A stretch of 35,260 nucleotides of DNA from Prolixibacteraceae bacterium (lineage in GTDB: Bacteria > Bacteroidota > Bacteroidia > Bacteroidales > Prolixibacteraceae). The stretch is from NCBI GenBank assembly GCA_023251475.1, contig JAHEYS010000064.1, forward strand, positions 1 through 35,260, in the 5' to 3' direction. The notes under the pieces were generated by a model. That model saw only the letters and a list, made by a program, of their open reading frames with translations, made no database searches and was not told the origin of the DNA. The position numbers and the translations under genes are program-made. How positions within the stretch are numbered: the stretch's first letter is position 1; the number at the start of each line of letters is the position of its first letter. This document shows, one piece after another, positions 1 to 8,543 of the stretch.

Positions 1-1013
1 AAATGGAAAAGGACATCCCCTTTGCTGATGCTATTCAGATAGGTTTGGCCGTGAACAATTTTTTTATGTCGTACCGGACTCTTGGGTTTATAGTAGAGAT
101 GTTTCGCCCCGACCAGTGGAAATCCCATAAAATCCTTGAAATTATGGATTCTGCTCCCTGCGATAACGACATCTTCCTTTTTGAAATTGAGTTTGTAAAG
201 GATGAAAGAGAGCAAATTTTCAGGTATACCCTTTTCGTGAACAAACCTGACAAGGGCACTATTACCCCGTTTTACAATACTTTTTGCCACCAGTTTAACG
301 TAACTCTCTGCCACATCATCATCCAAATCAAGTTCCGCGTCACGTGTCAACTTGAAAATATATGAACTGATCTTCTGATAGTTAAACATATAAAAGGTAT
401 CGTCCAGCTCGTAACGAATCACATCTTCAAGGAGAATAATATAGGTTTTATCATCTTTGGAAGGGATTATTACAAACCTCGGGAGCAGATCTGTAGGGAC
501 CTCGATCAGGGCATATTCCGATTTCTTGTTCTTTGCCATATCGACCGCAAGATAGATGGCATCATCACGAAGGACAGGCATCTTTGTCCCCTTTTTCAGG
601 ATAATTGGCATAATCCGTGGTCTTACCTCTCTTTTAAAATAGTGGGTAACAAACTCACCCTGCTCAGGGGTCAGCTGGTTCTCATTGACGATGAAAATAT
701 TTTCATCAGCCAACTCTTTCAATATCTGGTTATAAATTTCCTCAAACCGGTTACTGTGCTGAATAACAATCTCTTCAATCTGAGAAAGCACTTCGCGCGG
801 ATTGCCCCCTTCAGCCAGTGTAAGTTGGCCAATCATTGCCAGACGCCTCAAAATAGCAACACGAACACGGAAAAATTCATCCAGATTATTGGAATAAATT
901 CCCAGGAACTTAAGTCGCTCGATAAGAGGTACTTCATGCCTCGCAGCTTCCTGAAGCAGTCTCTCATTGAAGGATAACCAGCTGATTTCCTTACTTCTAA
1001 GTTTTGCAATCAT
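1..1013 (-). CDS. ppk1: Polyphosphate kinase 1 (N-terminal part; C-terminus beyond left edge)
   Basis: Reverse-strand reading from ATG at 1013 gives MIAKLRSKEISWLSFNERLLQEAARHEVPLIERLKFLGIYSNNLDEFFRVRVA..., the characteristic PPK1 N-terminus (SNNLDEFFRVRV); no stop before the window edge, so absent from the ORF track. Confidence 0.93.
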   Translation of the reverse strand, partial: MIAKLRSKEISWLSFNERLLQEAARHEVPLIERLKFLGIYSNNLDEFFRVRVAILRRLAMIGQLTLAEGGNPREVLSQIEEIVIQHSNRFEEIYNQILKELADENIFIVNENQLTPEQGEFVTHYFKREVRPRIMPIILKKGTKMPVLRDDAIYLAVDMAKNKKSEYALIEVPTDLLPRFVIIPSKDDKTYIILLEDVIRYELDDTFYMFNYQKISSYIFKLTRDAELDLDDDVAESYVKLVAKSIVKRGNSALVRFVHEKGIPENLLSFILYKLNFKKEDVVIAGSRIHNFKDFMGFPLVGAKHLYYKPKSPVRHKKIVHGQTYLNSISKGDVLFH

Positions 1014-1083
1014 AGCAGATTTATCAATTTTTATTTTTTAAAGATAAAAAATCACTGCAAAATAATACTTTAACCCAGTTGTT

Positions 1084-1115
1084 TTTGCATGTAACCATAT
1101 TTTCTCGTAAATTTG
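1084..1115 (+). promoter_or_regulatory. Bacteroidota-type promoter for the TPR gene (TTTG-N20-TAAATTTG)
   Basis: TTTG at 1084-1087 and TAAATTTG at 1108-1115, 20 nt spacing; matches the -33 TTTG / -7 TAnnTTTG consensus, ~25 nt before the ATG at 1141. Confidence 0.6.
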
Positions 1116-1140
1116 AACTAGAAGTAAATAAAACATTAAA

Positions 1141-3372
1141 ATGACCGATTCAGAGCTAAAGTATAAATACAGGCAAATTTGTAATCTGTTGTCGACAAGA
1201 AAGCTAAAGCCGGCATTTGATCTTCTTGAGGAGTTGATCGCAGTCACCGGCCTTGGTGAATTTGGGGATCAGTTCTTCAATCTTGAGCAAAATTACAAAT
1301 TTATGCTCAAATATACTGTCGAGGGGATTAACGATCCTGAAAGGCAAAAGATCTATGAGCACCTGTTTATATCCACTTATGAGCTTGCCGACAATATTTA
1401 TGAGAACCTGCGGATGAAATATTCACAATCTGTTGAATATCAAAAGAAACGGGGATTTCTTAAACACTTTATCACAAATTTTGAAGGATATGCGAAGGAT
1501 CTGGAACGGTATTCGGTTGAAAAAGAGCTCCGAACCCTGGTAACAGATGGTACAGCAGGCCAGAATGAACCGCGAATGGATTCAGAGATTCACCTGCAAA
1601 AGATCTTTACGATATTTTACCATTGCTGGTTTACAGACCGGCTGACAGGTGATGAAATTCAGTTTTTCCGCTCATTTCTGAAAAATGAGACGCTTCCCTT
1701 CTATGAAAAGGCTCTGATTGTTACCGCTCTTACCCTGGGTCTTATCCGGTTTTTCGACGAGCATAAGATCATCTTGCTCTTTAATGCATATGAGGATCCG
1801 GATGAAGAGATCAGTCAACGGGCTTTAATCGGGCTGATCATTGGAATCTATTTTTACGACCAGCGGATGCCCTTCTACCATGCCGTGTTAGGAAGGCTGC
1901 AGATATTAATTGAGGATCCGCGATTCAGGTCAAATTTTGAGCGCTCGATCCTTCAGTTTATCCGAAGTAAGGAGACCGAAAAAATCCAGCGGAAACTACA
2001 GGATGAGATCCTGCCGGAGATGATCAAACTCAGTCCCAATCTGCGCAATAAGCTCAGTATTGAGAGTCTGCTCGGCGAGGGTCTTTCCGATGATAAAAAT
2101 CCGGAGTGGCAGGAGATCCTGAAAGATTCGCCTGAACTGATGGGAAAAATGGAGGAGCTCACAGAGATGCAATCTGAGGGGGCCGACGTATTTCTGAGTT
2201 CGTTTTCAATGCTGAAACACTTCCCTTTTTTCAGTGAGCTGGCCAACTGGTTTTTCCCTTTTACACCCGAACATCCCGAAATAAAAAGAAATCCGATCAA
2301 CAAGGAATCAGGTGAAGATCTTGCGTTTACGCAGCTGATCATGAAATCACCCATGCTTTGCAATTCGGATAAATACTCGTTTTTTTTCAGTATCCTGAAT
2401 ATTCCTCCCGATTACAAAAAAATGGTATCCGATTCATTAAAAGCTGAATCAGAACAATTTGAAGAAATTGCAAAAGATGGCTCCTTCCTGTCTCAAAATA
2501 AAAAGGGGGAGAAAATCATCAGTCAGTACATTATGGATCTTTATCGATTTTTCAAAATTCATCCCCAACATGAAGGTTTTGAGGATATTTTTGCCTGGAA
2601 ATTCGACTTTCATAATAAATTTGCCTTTTCAAAATTACTGGGTGAAGACCCGAAGATACAGCGCAGCATTGCAGAATTTAATTTTGCCAAAAACTATTTC
2701 AGCGAAGCCGCCGACCTTTTTGAGATTTTGCTTAGGGACGCAGATGATGCTGAAATGCTGCAAAAACTTGCTTTTTGTCACCAGAAGATGGGTGATTATA
2801 ATAAAGCGCTCATTTTTTATCTCAAGGCTGACTTGTTTGAGCAAAATAAACTCTGGAACCTTAAAAAAATTGCACTTTGTTACCGGAACCTTAAAAAACC
2901 GGCAAAAGCACTTGAATACTATCAGCTGGCCGGGATTTTGGAGCCTGACAATCTGGCCCTTCATGTTTCGATCGGACAATGCCAGATGGAACTAAACCTT
3001 TACGAAGAGGCGCTTAAATCGTATTATAAGGTGGAGTATCTCTCTCCGGGGAACAAGAAAATATGGAGGCCAATCGGTTGGTGCTCCTTCCTCATTGGCA
3101 AGGTTGAACAGGCAGGTAAATACTATCAACGGCTGATCAATGACAGCCCGAATAAATACGACCTGCTCAATATGGGGCACGTACAATGGTGTCTCGGGAA
3201 CAGAAAAGCAGCGCTCGATTTTTACAAAAGAAGTATAAACAATCCTGAAAGTTCAGAGAATGATTTTATGGAGGCCTTTGACGAAGATTTGCATAATCTT
3301 ATTAATCAAGGGGTTAATCCTGACGATGTTCCAATCATGCTTGATCAGCTCAGGTACTTTCTGGAGGATTAG
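1141..3372 (+). CDS. Tetratricopeptide repeat protein (743 aa)
   Basis: Long ORF; C-terminal TPR-like repeats (e.g. AEMLQKLAFCHQKMGDYNKALIFYLKADLFEQNKLWNLKKIALCYRNLKKPAKALEYYQLAGILEPDN). Confidence 0.88.
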   Translation: MTDSELKYKYRQICNLLSTRKLKPAFDLLEELIAVTGLGEFGDQFFNLEQNYKFMLKYTVEGINDPERQKIYEHLFISTYELADNIYENLRMKYSQSVEYQKKRGFLKHFITNFEGYAKDLERYSVEKELRTLVTDGTAGQNEPRMDSEIHLQKIFTIFYHCWFTDRLTGDEIQFFRSFLKNETLPFYEKALIVTALTLGLIRFFDEHKIILLFNAYEDPDEEISQRALIGLIIGIYFYDQRMPFYHAVLGRLQILIEDPRFRSNFERSILQFIRSKETEKIQRKLQDEILPEMIKLSPNLRNKLSIESLLGEGLSDDKNPEWQEILKDSPELMGKMEELTEMQSEGADVFLSSFSMLKHFPFFSELANWFFPFTPEHPEIKRNPINKESGEDLAFTQLIMKSPMLCNSDKYSFFFSILNIPPDYKKMVSDSLKAESEQFEEIAKDGSFLSQNKKGEKIISQYIMDLYRFFKIHPQHEGFEDIFAWKFDFHNKFAFSKLLGEDPKIQRSIAEFNFAKNYFSEAADLFEILLRDADDAEMLQKLAFCHQKMGDYNKALIFYLKADLFEQNKLWNLKKIALCYRNLKKPAKALEYYQLAGILEPDNLALHVSIGQCQMELNLYEEALKSYYKVEYLSPGNKKIWRPIGWCSFLIGKVEQAGKYYQRLINDSPNKYDLLNMGHVQWCLGNRKAALDFYKRSINNPESSENDFMEAFDEDLHNLINQGVNPDDVPIMLDQLRYFLED

Positions 3373-3433
3373 TACCCATTGTTCAGACCGGACCTATCAG
3401 AATCACAATCAAATAATAAGTGGCATTTGTCCC

Positions 3434-4393
3434 TTAAAAATACCTTGGAATGTTATGACGTCCCCTGCGTATGGTTACAAAATCATAACTGATCATAAAT
3501 TCGTGCGTCCCCGAATTAACCTGGGTCGGATGGAAAGTGGTTTTGTCATAAGAGTATCCGAATTTAAGCTGAGGATTTAAGTTATACTGGAAGATCAGTC
3601 CAATGGAGTTCTTAAACCGGTAGGTCGCTCCGATCCATACCTGGTCATAAAGCAAAAAACTCGCGGTGAAATCAGCATAGTTTGGAGTTCTTTCGGCCCA
3701 CCGGTACAATATTGTGGGTTTAAATTTTACCACATCATTTAAGAAAAATACGTAACCACCCATACCGTAAAAATGGAAAACCTCCCTGAAAGCAGCTATT
3801 CCGTCATCTGCACGGATGGTGTGAGGCAATATTTTCGGAGAGGATGCCCCCAGAAAAAACCGGTCGCTATGCCACAGGATCCCAACTCCCATGTTCGGAA
3901 TAAACTTTAGTTTGACATCATACATGAAAACCATATCGGGGGAGTCCCATATGCGCAAATCGGTAAAATTGGCCTGGAAAGTATTCACCTCCGCTTTCAA
4001 ACCAAACGAGAGGTATTGCTCCTCACGAAGCATTACACGAAATGCATAATCAATATTAATCCCGTTTTGCCGCAGCGGACCCCACTTGTCATTTACAATT
4101 GACAATCCAAGACCCACATTAAATCCGGGAATAGGTCCGCTGATTGTAAGTGAGTTGGTGTTGGGAGCTCCGTCAAATCCAACCCATTGTGCCCTGGATA
4201 TACCGGTAAAATTTAAGACTCCTGAAATTCCGGCATAGGCCGGCTGGACGGTCAGCAAATTGTTCATGTACTGGGTATAAACCGGATCCTGCTGTGAAAA
4301 TCCGTAAAAAGGGGATATCACAAACAGCCAGGGGGCAAAACCTAATAGCCTGCAAAATAATTGGCTGACATATTTTCTCAAAATAAAAATCAT
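3434..4393 (-). CDS. PorP/SprF family type IX secretion-associated outer membrane protein
   Basis: Signal peptide then QQDPVYTQYMNNLLTVQPAYAGISGVLNFTGISRAQWVGFDGAPNTNSLTISGPI, the PorP/SprF family signature; beta-rich remainder. Confidence 0.9.
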   Translation of the reverse strand: MIFILRKYVSQLFCRLLGFAPWLFVISPFYGFSQQDPVYTQYMNNLLTVQPAYAGISGVLNFTGISRAQWVGFDGAPNTNSLTISGPIPGFNVGLGLSIVNDKWGPLRQNGINIDYAFRVMLREEQYLSFGLKAEVNTFQANFTDLRIWDSPDMVFMYDVKLKFIPNMGVGILWHSDRFFLGASSPKILPHTIRADDGIAAFREVFHFYGMGGYVFFLNDVVKFKPTILYRWAERTPNYADFTASFLLYDQVWIGATYRFKNSIGLIFQYNLNPQLKFGYSYDKTTFHPTQVNSGTHEFMISYDFVTIRRGRHNIPRYF

Positions 4394-4571
4394 TTACCTC
4401 ACGATTTGTAGTAAGCCAAACGTTAGCAATTGTAGTTAAGCGATTATCCTTATGAACAGGACGAAAAACCATGCATTAATCCATTGCAAATTACCAAAAA
4501 ATCTTACATGAAACAATAGCTGAATTTAAATATCTTACCGGGTCTAAAAAACTTTTACAGCAATCAAAATA

Positions 4572-4608
4572 TTAAAGCTGCTTCAGCTTTAACTGAAACA
4601 GCTTTAAC
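4572..4608. repeat. Hairpin plus direct repeat: TTAAAGCTG-ctt-CAGCTTTAA followed by a second CAGCTTTAAC
   Basis: 9-bp perfect stem with 3-nt loop (4572-4592) and a direct duplicate CAGCTTTAAC at 4584-4593 and 4599-4608, between gcvH and porP/sprF-like genes. Confidence 0.6.
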
Positions 4609-4762
4609 AGATATCCATTCCTGTTCCTCCATAGCTTTCAGGCAGCAATAATTTTATAACCTTGCCAAAAAATAAGATAAACCGAACCATTTAAGTGGTC
4701 CAGTGTCAAAGGATCCGGAGAAAAAAGCGATGAAGACACAACATGAAACACCAGATCGGGTC

Positions 4763-5143
4763 TTATTCCGAAATCAACGCTTTATATTCATCGGCAGTCA
4801 GTAACTCATCAAGTTCGGCTGCATCACTCATCCTGATTTTTACCAGCCACCCTTTATCGTAGGGATCACTATTGACCAGTTCGGCAGCATCGGCAAGCGC
4901 TTGGTTCATTTCAAGGATCTCTCCCGAAACCGGCATAAAAAGGTCAGAAACAGTTTTTACAGCTTCTATTGTCCCAAAAACCTCCTCCTTACCAAGGGTT
5001 TCTCCAACAGTTTCAATTTCAAGATATACGATGTCGCCCAATTCCCCCTGGGCAAAATCGGTAATCCCGATAAAAGCAAATGCACCTTCCACACGAATCC
5101 ATTCATGGTCTTTCGTGTATTTTAAATTTGATGGAATTTTCAT
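4763..5143 (-). CDS. gcvH: Glycine cleavage system H protein
   Basis: 126 aa; HEWIRVEG...[17 protein letters not shown]...[21 protein letters not shown], lipoyl-lysine motif and GcvH core. Confidence 0.96.
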   Translation of the reverse strand: MKIPSNLKYTKDHEWIRVEGAFAFIGITDFAQGELGDIVYLEIETVGETLGKEEVFGTIEAVKTVSDLFMPVSGEILEMNQALADAAELVNSDPYDKGWLVKIRMSDAAELDELLTADEYKALISE

Positions 5144-5443
5144 TAATGATGTATTTAAGGTTTCTGATTTTATGCTTCAAAAATACGATAAATTAAGCAT
5201 CTAAAATAAATTGGCGCCTAAAATAATCTACAATTTCCATCTACTGCTGTAGAATACAGCTGACTACCGGCAACTGAGCTTTAGTGGTATAAAAATCAAA
5301 GTCAATCGTGACAGTACCCGATTTTTTGTGCTTTAGCGCACCCCTTTTTACAGGGAAATATGCCAATTAAGCGGAATATTTCCCTTATCTCTTTTATTAA
5401 CGCCAGATTTTCACTATACTTGGGGTGTAAAACATCAGATACA

Positions 5444-5860
5444 ATGTTCAAGGCCGAGATAAAGTCACTTTCAGAAATTAACCATATCGCGACCAGATTT
5501 ATTCAGGCGCACCCGGCAGACCGAATATTTGCGTTCTACGGAGGTATGGGAGCGGGTAAAACAACATTTATTAAGGCGCTTTGCGAGGAGATGCAGGTGC
5601 TGGACTATGTCACTTCACCCACTTTCTCTCTGATCAACGAATATAAAACTGAAAACAACAGCACTATTTTTCATTTCGACTTCTACCGGATCAAAAACAT
5701 TACCGAGGCGTATGATATTGGATATGAAGATTACTTTTACAGCGGTGATTATTGCTTTATCGAATGGCCTGAACTGATTGAACCTCTTTTGCCTCCCATT
5801 ACCGTGAAGGTATTCATCAGGGAGGTGGAGAATGGCAAAAGGATTATTGAAACGCTTTGA
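5444..5860 (+). CDS. tsaE: tRNA threonylcarbamoyladenosine biosynthesis ATPase TsaE
   Basis: Walker A GGMGAGKTTFIKALCEEM, TSPTFSLINEY, HFDFYRI, FIEWPE; start placed at internal ATG 5444 (MFKAEIKSL) within ORF 5360-5860. Confidence 0.93.
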   Translation: MFKAEIKSLSEINHIATRFIQAHPADRIFAFYGGMGAGKTTFIKALCEEMQVLDYVTSPTFSLINEYKTENNSTIFHFDFYRIKNITEAYDIGYEDYFYSGDYCFIEWPELIEPLLPPITVKVFIREVENGKRIIETL

Positions 5861-5886
5861 GGTTTTTTGTTTAAAATAGTCAGAAT

Positions 5887-7104
5887 ATGAATCAAAGGAA
5901 AGGTGGTAAATTGTCAACGCTGGCTAACGACCAGCTGCTGCCACGGGAGGAACTTTACAAGAGATGCCCCCGGAACATTAAATTGAATATTGGCATTCCT
6001 GACAATTCCTCATCCATGGAATACAGTGTTCCCCTGACTCCCCAGTCGGTTGAAGTACTTGTCGGCAACGGGCATGATGTGTTTGTGGAATCGGGCGCCG
6101 GCAAGGAGGCCAATTATTCAGACAAAGATTACTCCGACTCAGGAGCTGTGATCTGCAAATCGGCAGCCGAAATCTTTCAGTGTGACATTATCCTTAAAAT
6201 GTCTCCTTTCACTCAGGAAGAGAGCGAGTTGATGAAAGGAAACCAGCTACTTCTTTCCCCCATCTACCTCACTTTACAAACCCAGGAATCGGTGCGGCGC
6301 CTGATGCGCAAGAAAGTTACTGCGGTAGGTTTTGAATATATGAAAGACGAATACGGCATTTTCCCTGTTGAGAGGATATTCAGTGAGATCATGGGAAACT
6401 GCGCAATGATTGTCGCGAGCGAATACCTGAGTTCTGCCCGAAACGGTAAAGGGGTGATCCTTGGTTGCGTGACGGGAATCTCCCCAACCGAAGTGATTAT
6501 CCTTGGTTCGGGAACAGCTGCCGAACATGCCGCCCGTACTGCCCTGGCCCTTGGCGCTACAGTGAAGATCTTTGACGACTCTATATCAAAACTGATGGAG
6601 TTCCAATCGCGGCTGGGACAAAGGGTTTTTACTTCAGTTTTCCATCCCAAAGCGTTACGAAAGGCAATGAAAACGGCAGAAGTGGTGATTGGTGCCCTCT
6701 CAATGAATGAAGTGCCAAAAATTATTGTCCCTGAAGAGATGGTCGAAGGGATGAAGGAGAATTCGGTCATTATCGACCTGAATATCATCCAGGGAGGGTG
6801 CATCGAGACTTCAAGAATTACCAACCATAAAAAACCAACCTATATTGAACATGGAGTGATCCACTATTGTGTTCCCAATATTACCTCCCGTGTTGCCCGC
6901 ACCACCTCTATCGCAGTGAGTAATATCCTCACTCCGATGCTCCTGGAGATCGGACAGTCGGGTGGGATCAACCAATATGTAAAAACAAACCGGGGTTTTT
7001 GCGAAGGGATCTATGTCTTCAACGGGGTTTTAACCAATCAGGATATCGGCGAGCTTCTCAATATTCCGGTTACCGATATTAACCTGCTAATGGCGGCATT
7101 CTGA
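5887..7104 (+). CDS. ald: Alanine dehydrogenase
   Basis: 405 aa; VPLTPQSVEVLVGNGHDVFVESGAG, IILGSGTAAEHAARTALALGATVKIFDDS, VIIDLNIIQGGCIETS; 26 nt after tsaE, likely same transcript. Confidence 0.88.
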   Translation: MNQRKGGKLSTLANDQLLPREELYKRCPRNIKLNIGIPDNSSSMEYSVPLTPQSVEVLVGNGHDVFVESGAGKEANYSDKDYSDSGAVICKSAAEIFQCDIILKMSPFTQEESELMKGNQLLLSPIYLTLQTQESVRRLMRKKVTAVGFEYMKDEYGIFPVERIFSEIMGNCAMIVASEYLSSARNGKGVILGCVTGISPTEVIILGSGTAAEHAARTALALGATVKIFDDSISKLMEFQSRLGQRVFTSVFHPKALRKAMKTAEVVIGALSMNEVPKIIVPEEMVEGMKENSVIIDLNIIQGGCIETSRITNHKKPTYIEHGVIHYCVPNITSRVARTTSIAVSNILTPMLLEIGQSGGINQYVKTNRGFCEGIYVFNGVLTNQDIGELLNIPVTDINLLMAAF

Positions 7105-7106
7105 CA

Positions 7107-7133
7107 GGTGAATCTGATTCTCAGATTTCCACC
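7107..7133 (+). terminator. Hairpin immediately after ald stop
   Basis: GGTG-AATCTGA-ttc-TCAGATT-tc-CACC: 11 paired bases with a 2-nt bulge directly after the stop codon; weak T tract. Confidence 0.45.
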
Positions 7134-7276
7134 GTTTAGGTGTAGCCCAATGATTAAAGTATTCCTGTTTTATTTTCCATTCCATTATTCACCACTTACT
7201 ATGCCACACATGCGGTTACACTGTTCCGCTTCAAAAGTCAGTGATCCAGGTGGAAAGAAAAATTAAATTATTTAAA

Positions 7277-8017
7277 ATGAATCTGTATCTCGTTAATTAT
7301 TTGTTGATTGCCTCCTTATTTTTCCCAATTAAAAATAGTTACGGGCAAAATCCTTCTCCTGACTTTAAAAAGGGGGAGTTGATTTACCGGAATTCGATGG
7401 CATCGAAAGAAGAGGTGGCTGACTGGCGAATGGAAGGGCCCGGTGTTACTGAGTTTAAAGATGGATGGATGCACATGTTCTCCCCAAATGAAAAATATCA
7501 CCATGTGTTTTGGTGCCCTAAAGATTTCCCCGGAAGTTTTATCGCTGAATGGGAATTACAAAATCAGAAGATTGAGGCAGGATTATGTATTGTATTTTTT
7601 TCTGCAAAAGGGAGTAAGGGGGAAGATATTTTCGATCCGTCATTTCCGGTTAGGGACGGGACATTCAGCCAGTATACAAAAAGCAATCAATTTAATAATT
7701 ACCATATATCCTATTACGCAAATGGCAGGGATAATCCCGGACGGGAAATATCCCACCTCAGAAAGAACAAAGGTTTCAATCTTGTACAGGAAATTGAACC
7801 TGGTATTCCTGTAAAATCAATTGAAATCCACAAAATAACCCTGATTAAGGATGGCCCCCGTATTGTAATGTTCGTTGACAATCGAAAAATCATCGACTGG
7901 GTAGATGACGGGAAGAAGTACGGCCCTGTATTGCAGGAAGGTAAGATAGGATTTCGTCAGATGCAATGGACGCACTTCAAATACAGAGCGTTCAAAGTAT
8001 GGTCTTTAATAAAATGA
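7277..8017 (+). CDS. DUF1961 family secreted protein
   Basis: Signal peptide MNLYLVNYLLIASLFFPIKNSYGQ; GELIYRNSMASKEEVADWRMEGPG...FWCPKDFPGSFIAEWELQ..., resembling DUF1961 proteins found in polysaccharide utilisation contexts; start moved from 7241 to internal ATG 7277. Confidence 0.75.
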   Translation: MNLYLVNYLLIASLFFPIKNSYGQNPSPDFKKGELIYRNSMASKEEVADWRMEGPGVTEFKDGWMHMFSPNEKYHHVFWCPKDFPGSFIAEWELQNQKIEAGLCIVFFSAKGSKGEDIFDPSFPVRDGTFSQYTKSNQFNNYHISYYANGRDNPGREISHLRKNKGFNLVQEIEPGIPVKSIEIHKITLIKDGPRIVMFVDNRKIIDWVDDGKKYGPVLQEGKIGFRQMQWTHFKYRAFKVWSLIK

Positions 8018-8109
8018 ATGAATCAAATCCCTACAAGTAAAAGCTCGGTAATGAAGATAAAAATCGATCCGAATACCATATGGCTGTTTAAAAAACCAGT
8101 AATTATCAA

Positions 8110-8430
8110 ATGAAAAGGAGGCGGATTATAATCCTGTTTCTGACAATTGCAGAAGGTATCTTTCTTGGGGTATATTCTAAAGAAAAGCTAGGATTAATGG
8201 TAATTGTCAGGGCAGCATCTGCGGGGGATGCCCTGGATAGAATTCTAACAGCCAATCCGGATAAAAAACGATACCAAACGCAATTCAGGCATCCAAACGG
8301 TAATTTTATCGAATATGATTTGGATGCACCTAAAGATACCTGGGTGATTAAACGGGTGAATAACAAAAGTGTAAACAGGGAATTTGACAGGTGGCCATTT
8401 TTTGAAGGGAATATCGAACCGATTAAATAA
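8110..8430 (+). CDS. Small hypothetical protein (106 aa) between DUF1961 and lyase genes
   Basis: ORF on the same strand and spacing as flanking genes; no family recognised. Confidence 0.45.
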   Translation: MKRRRIIILFLTIAEGIFLGVYSKEKLGLMVIVRAASAGDALDRILTANPDKKRYQTQFRHPNGNFIEYDLDAPKDTWVIKRVNNKSVNREFDRWPFFEGNIEPIK

Positions 8431-8543
8431 AACAGGGGGGAATTTCAGAATTGGCGATTGTATTTCAGGTTATGGCCAAATAATAAGTTCCATATCAGAA
8501 ATAGGAGAAGAATAACAAGAACAACAGATTAAACCAAATACAA

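Noticed and set aside
3-365. ORF on plus strand (120 aa)
   Set aside because: Antisense to ppk1, whose minus-strand translation is clearly real; no family resemblance.
2459-2995. 178-aa plus-strand ORF
   Set aside because: Out-of-frame shadow of the TPR gene; basic/aromatic-rich composition typical of a shifted frame.
6264-6824. 186-aa minus ORF antisense to ald
   Set aside because: Antisense shadow ORF of a well-supported enzyme gene.
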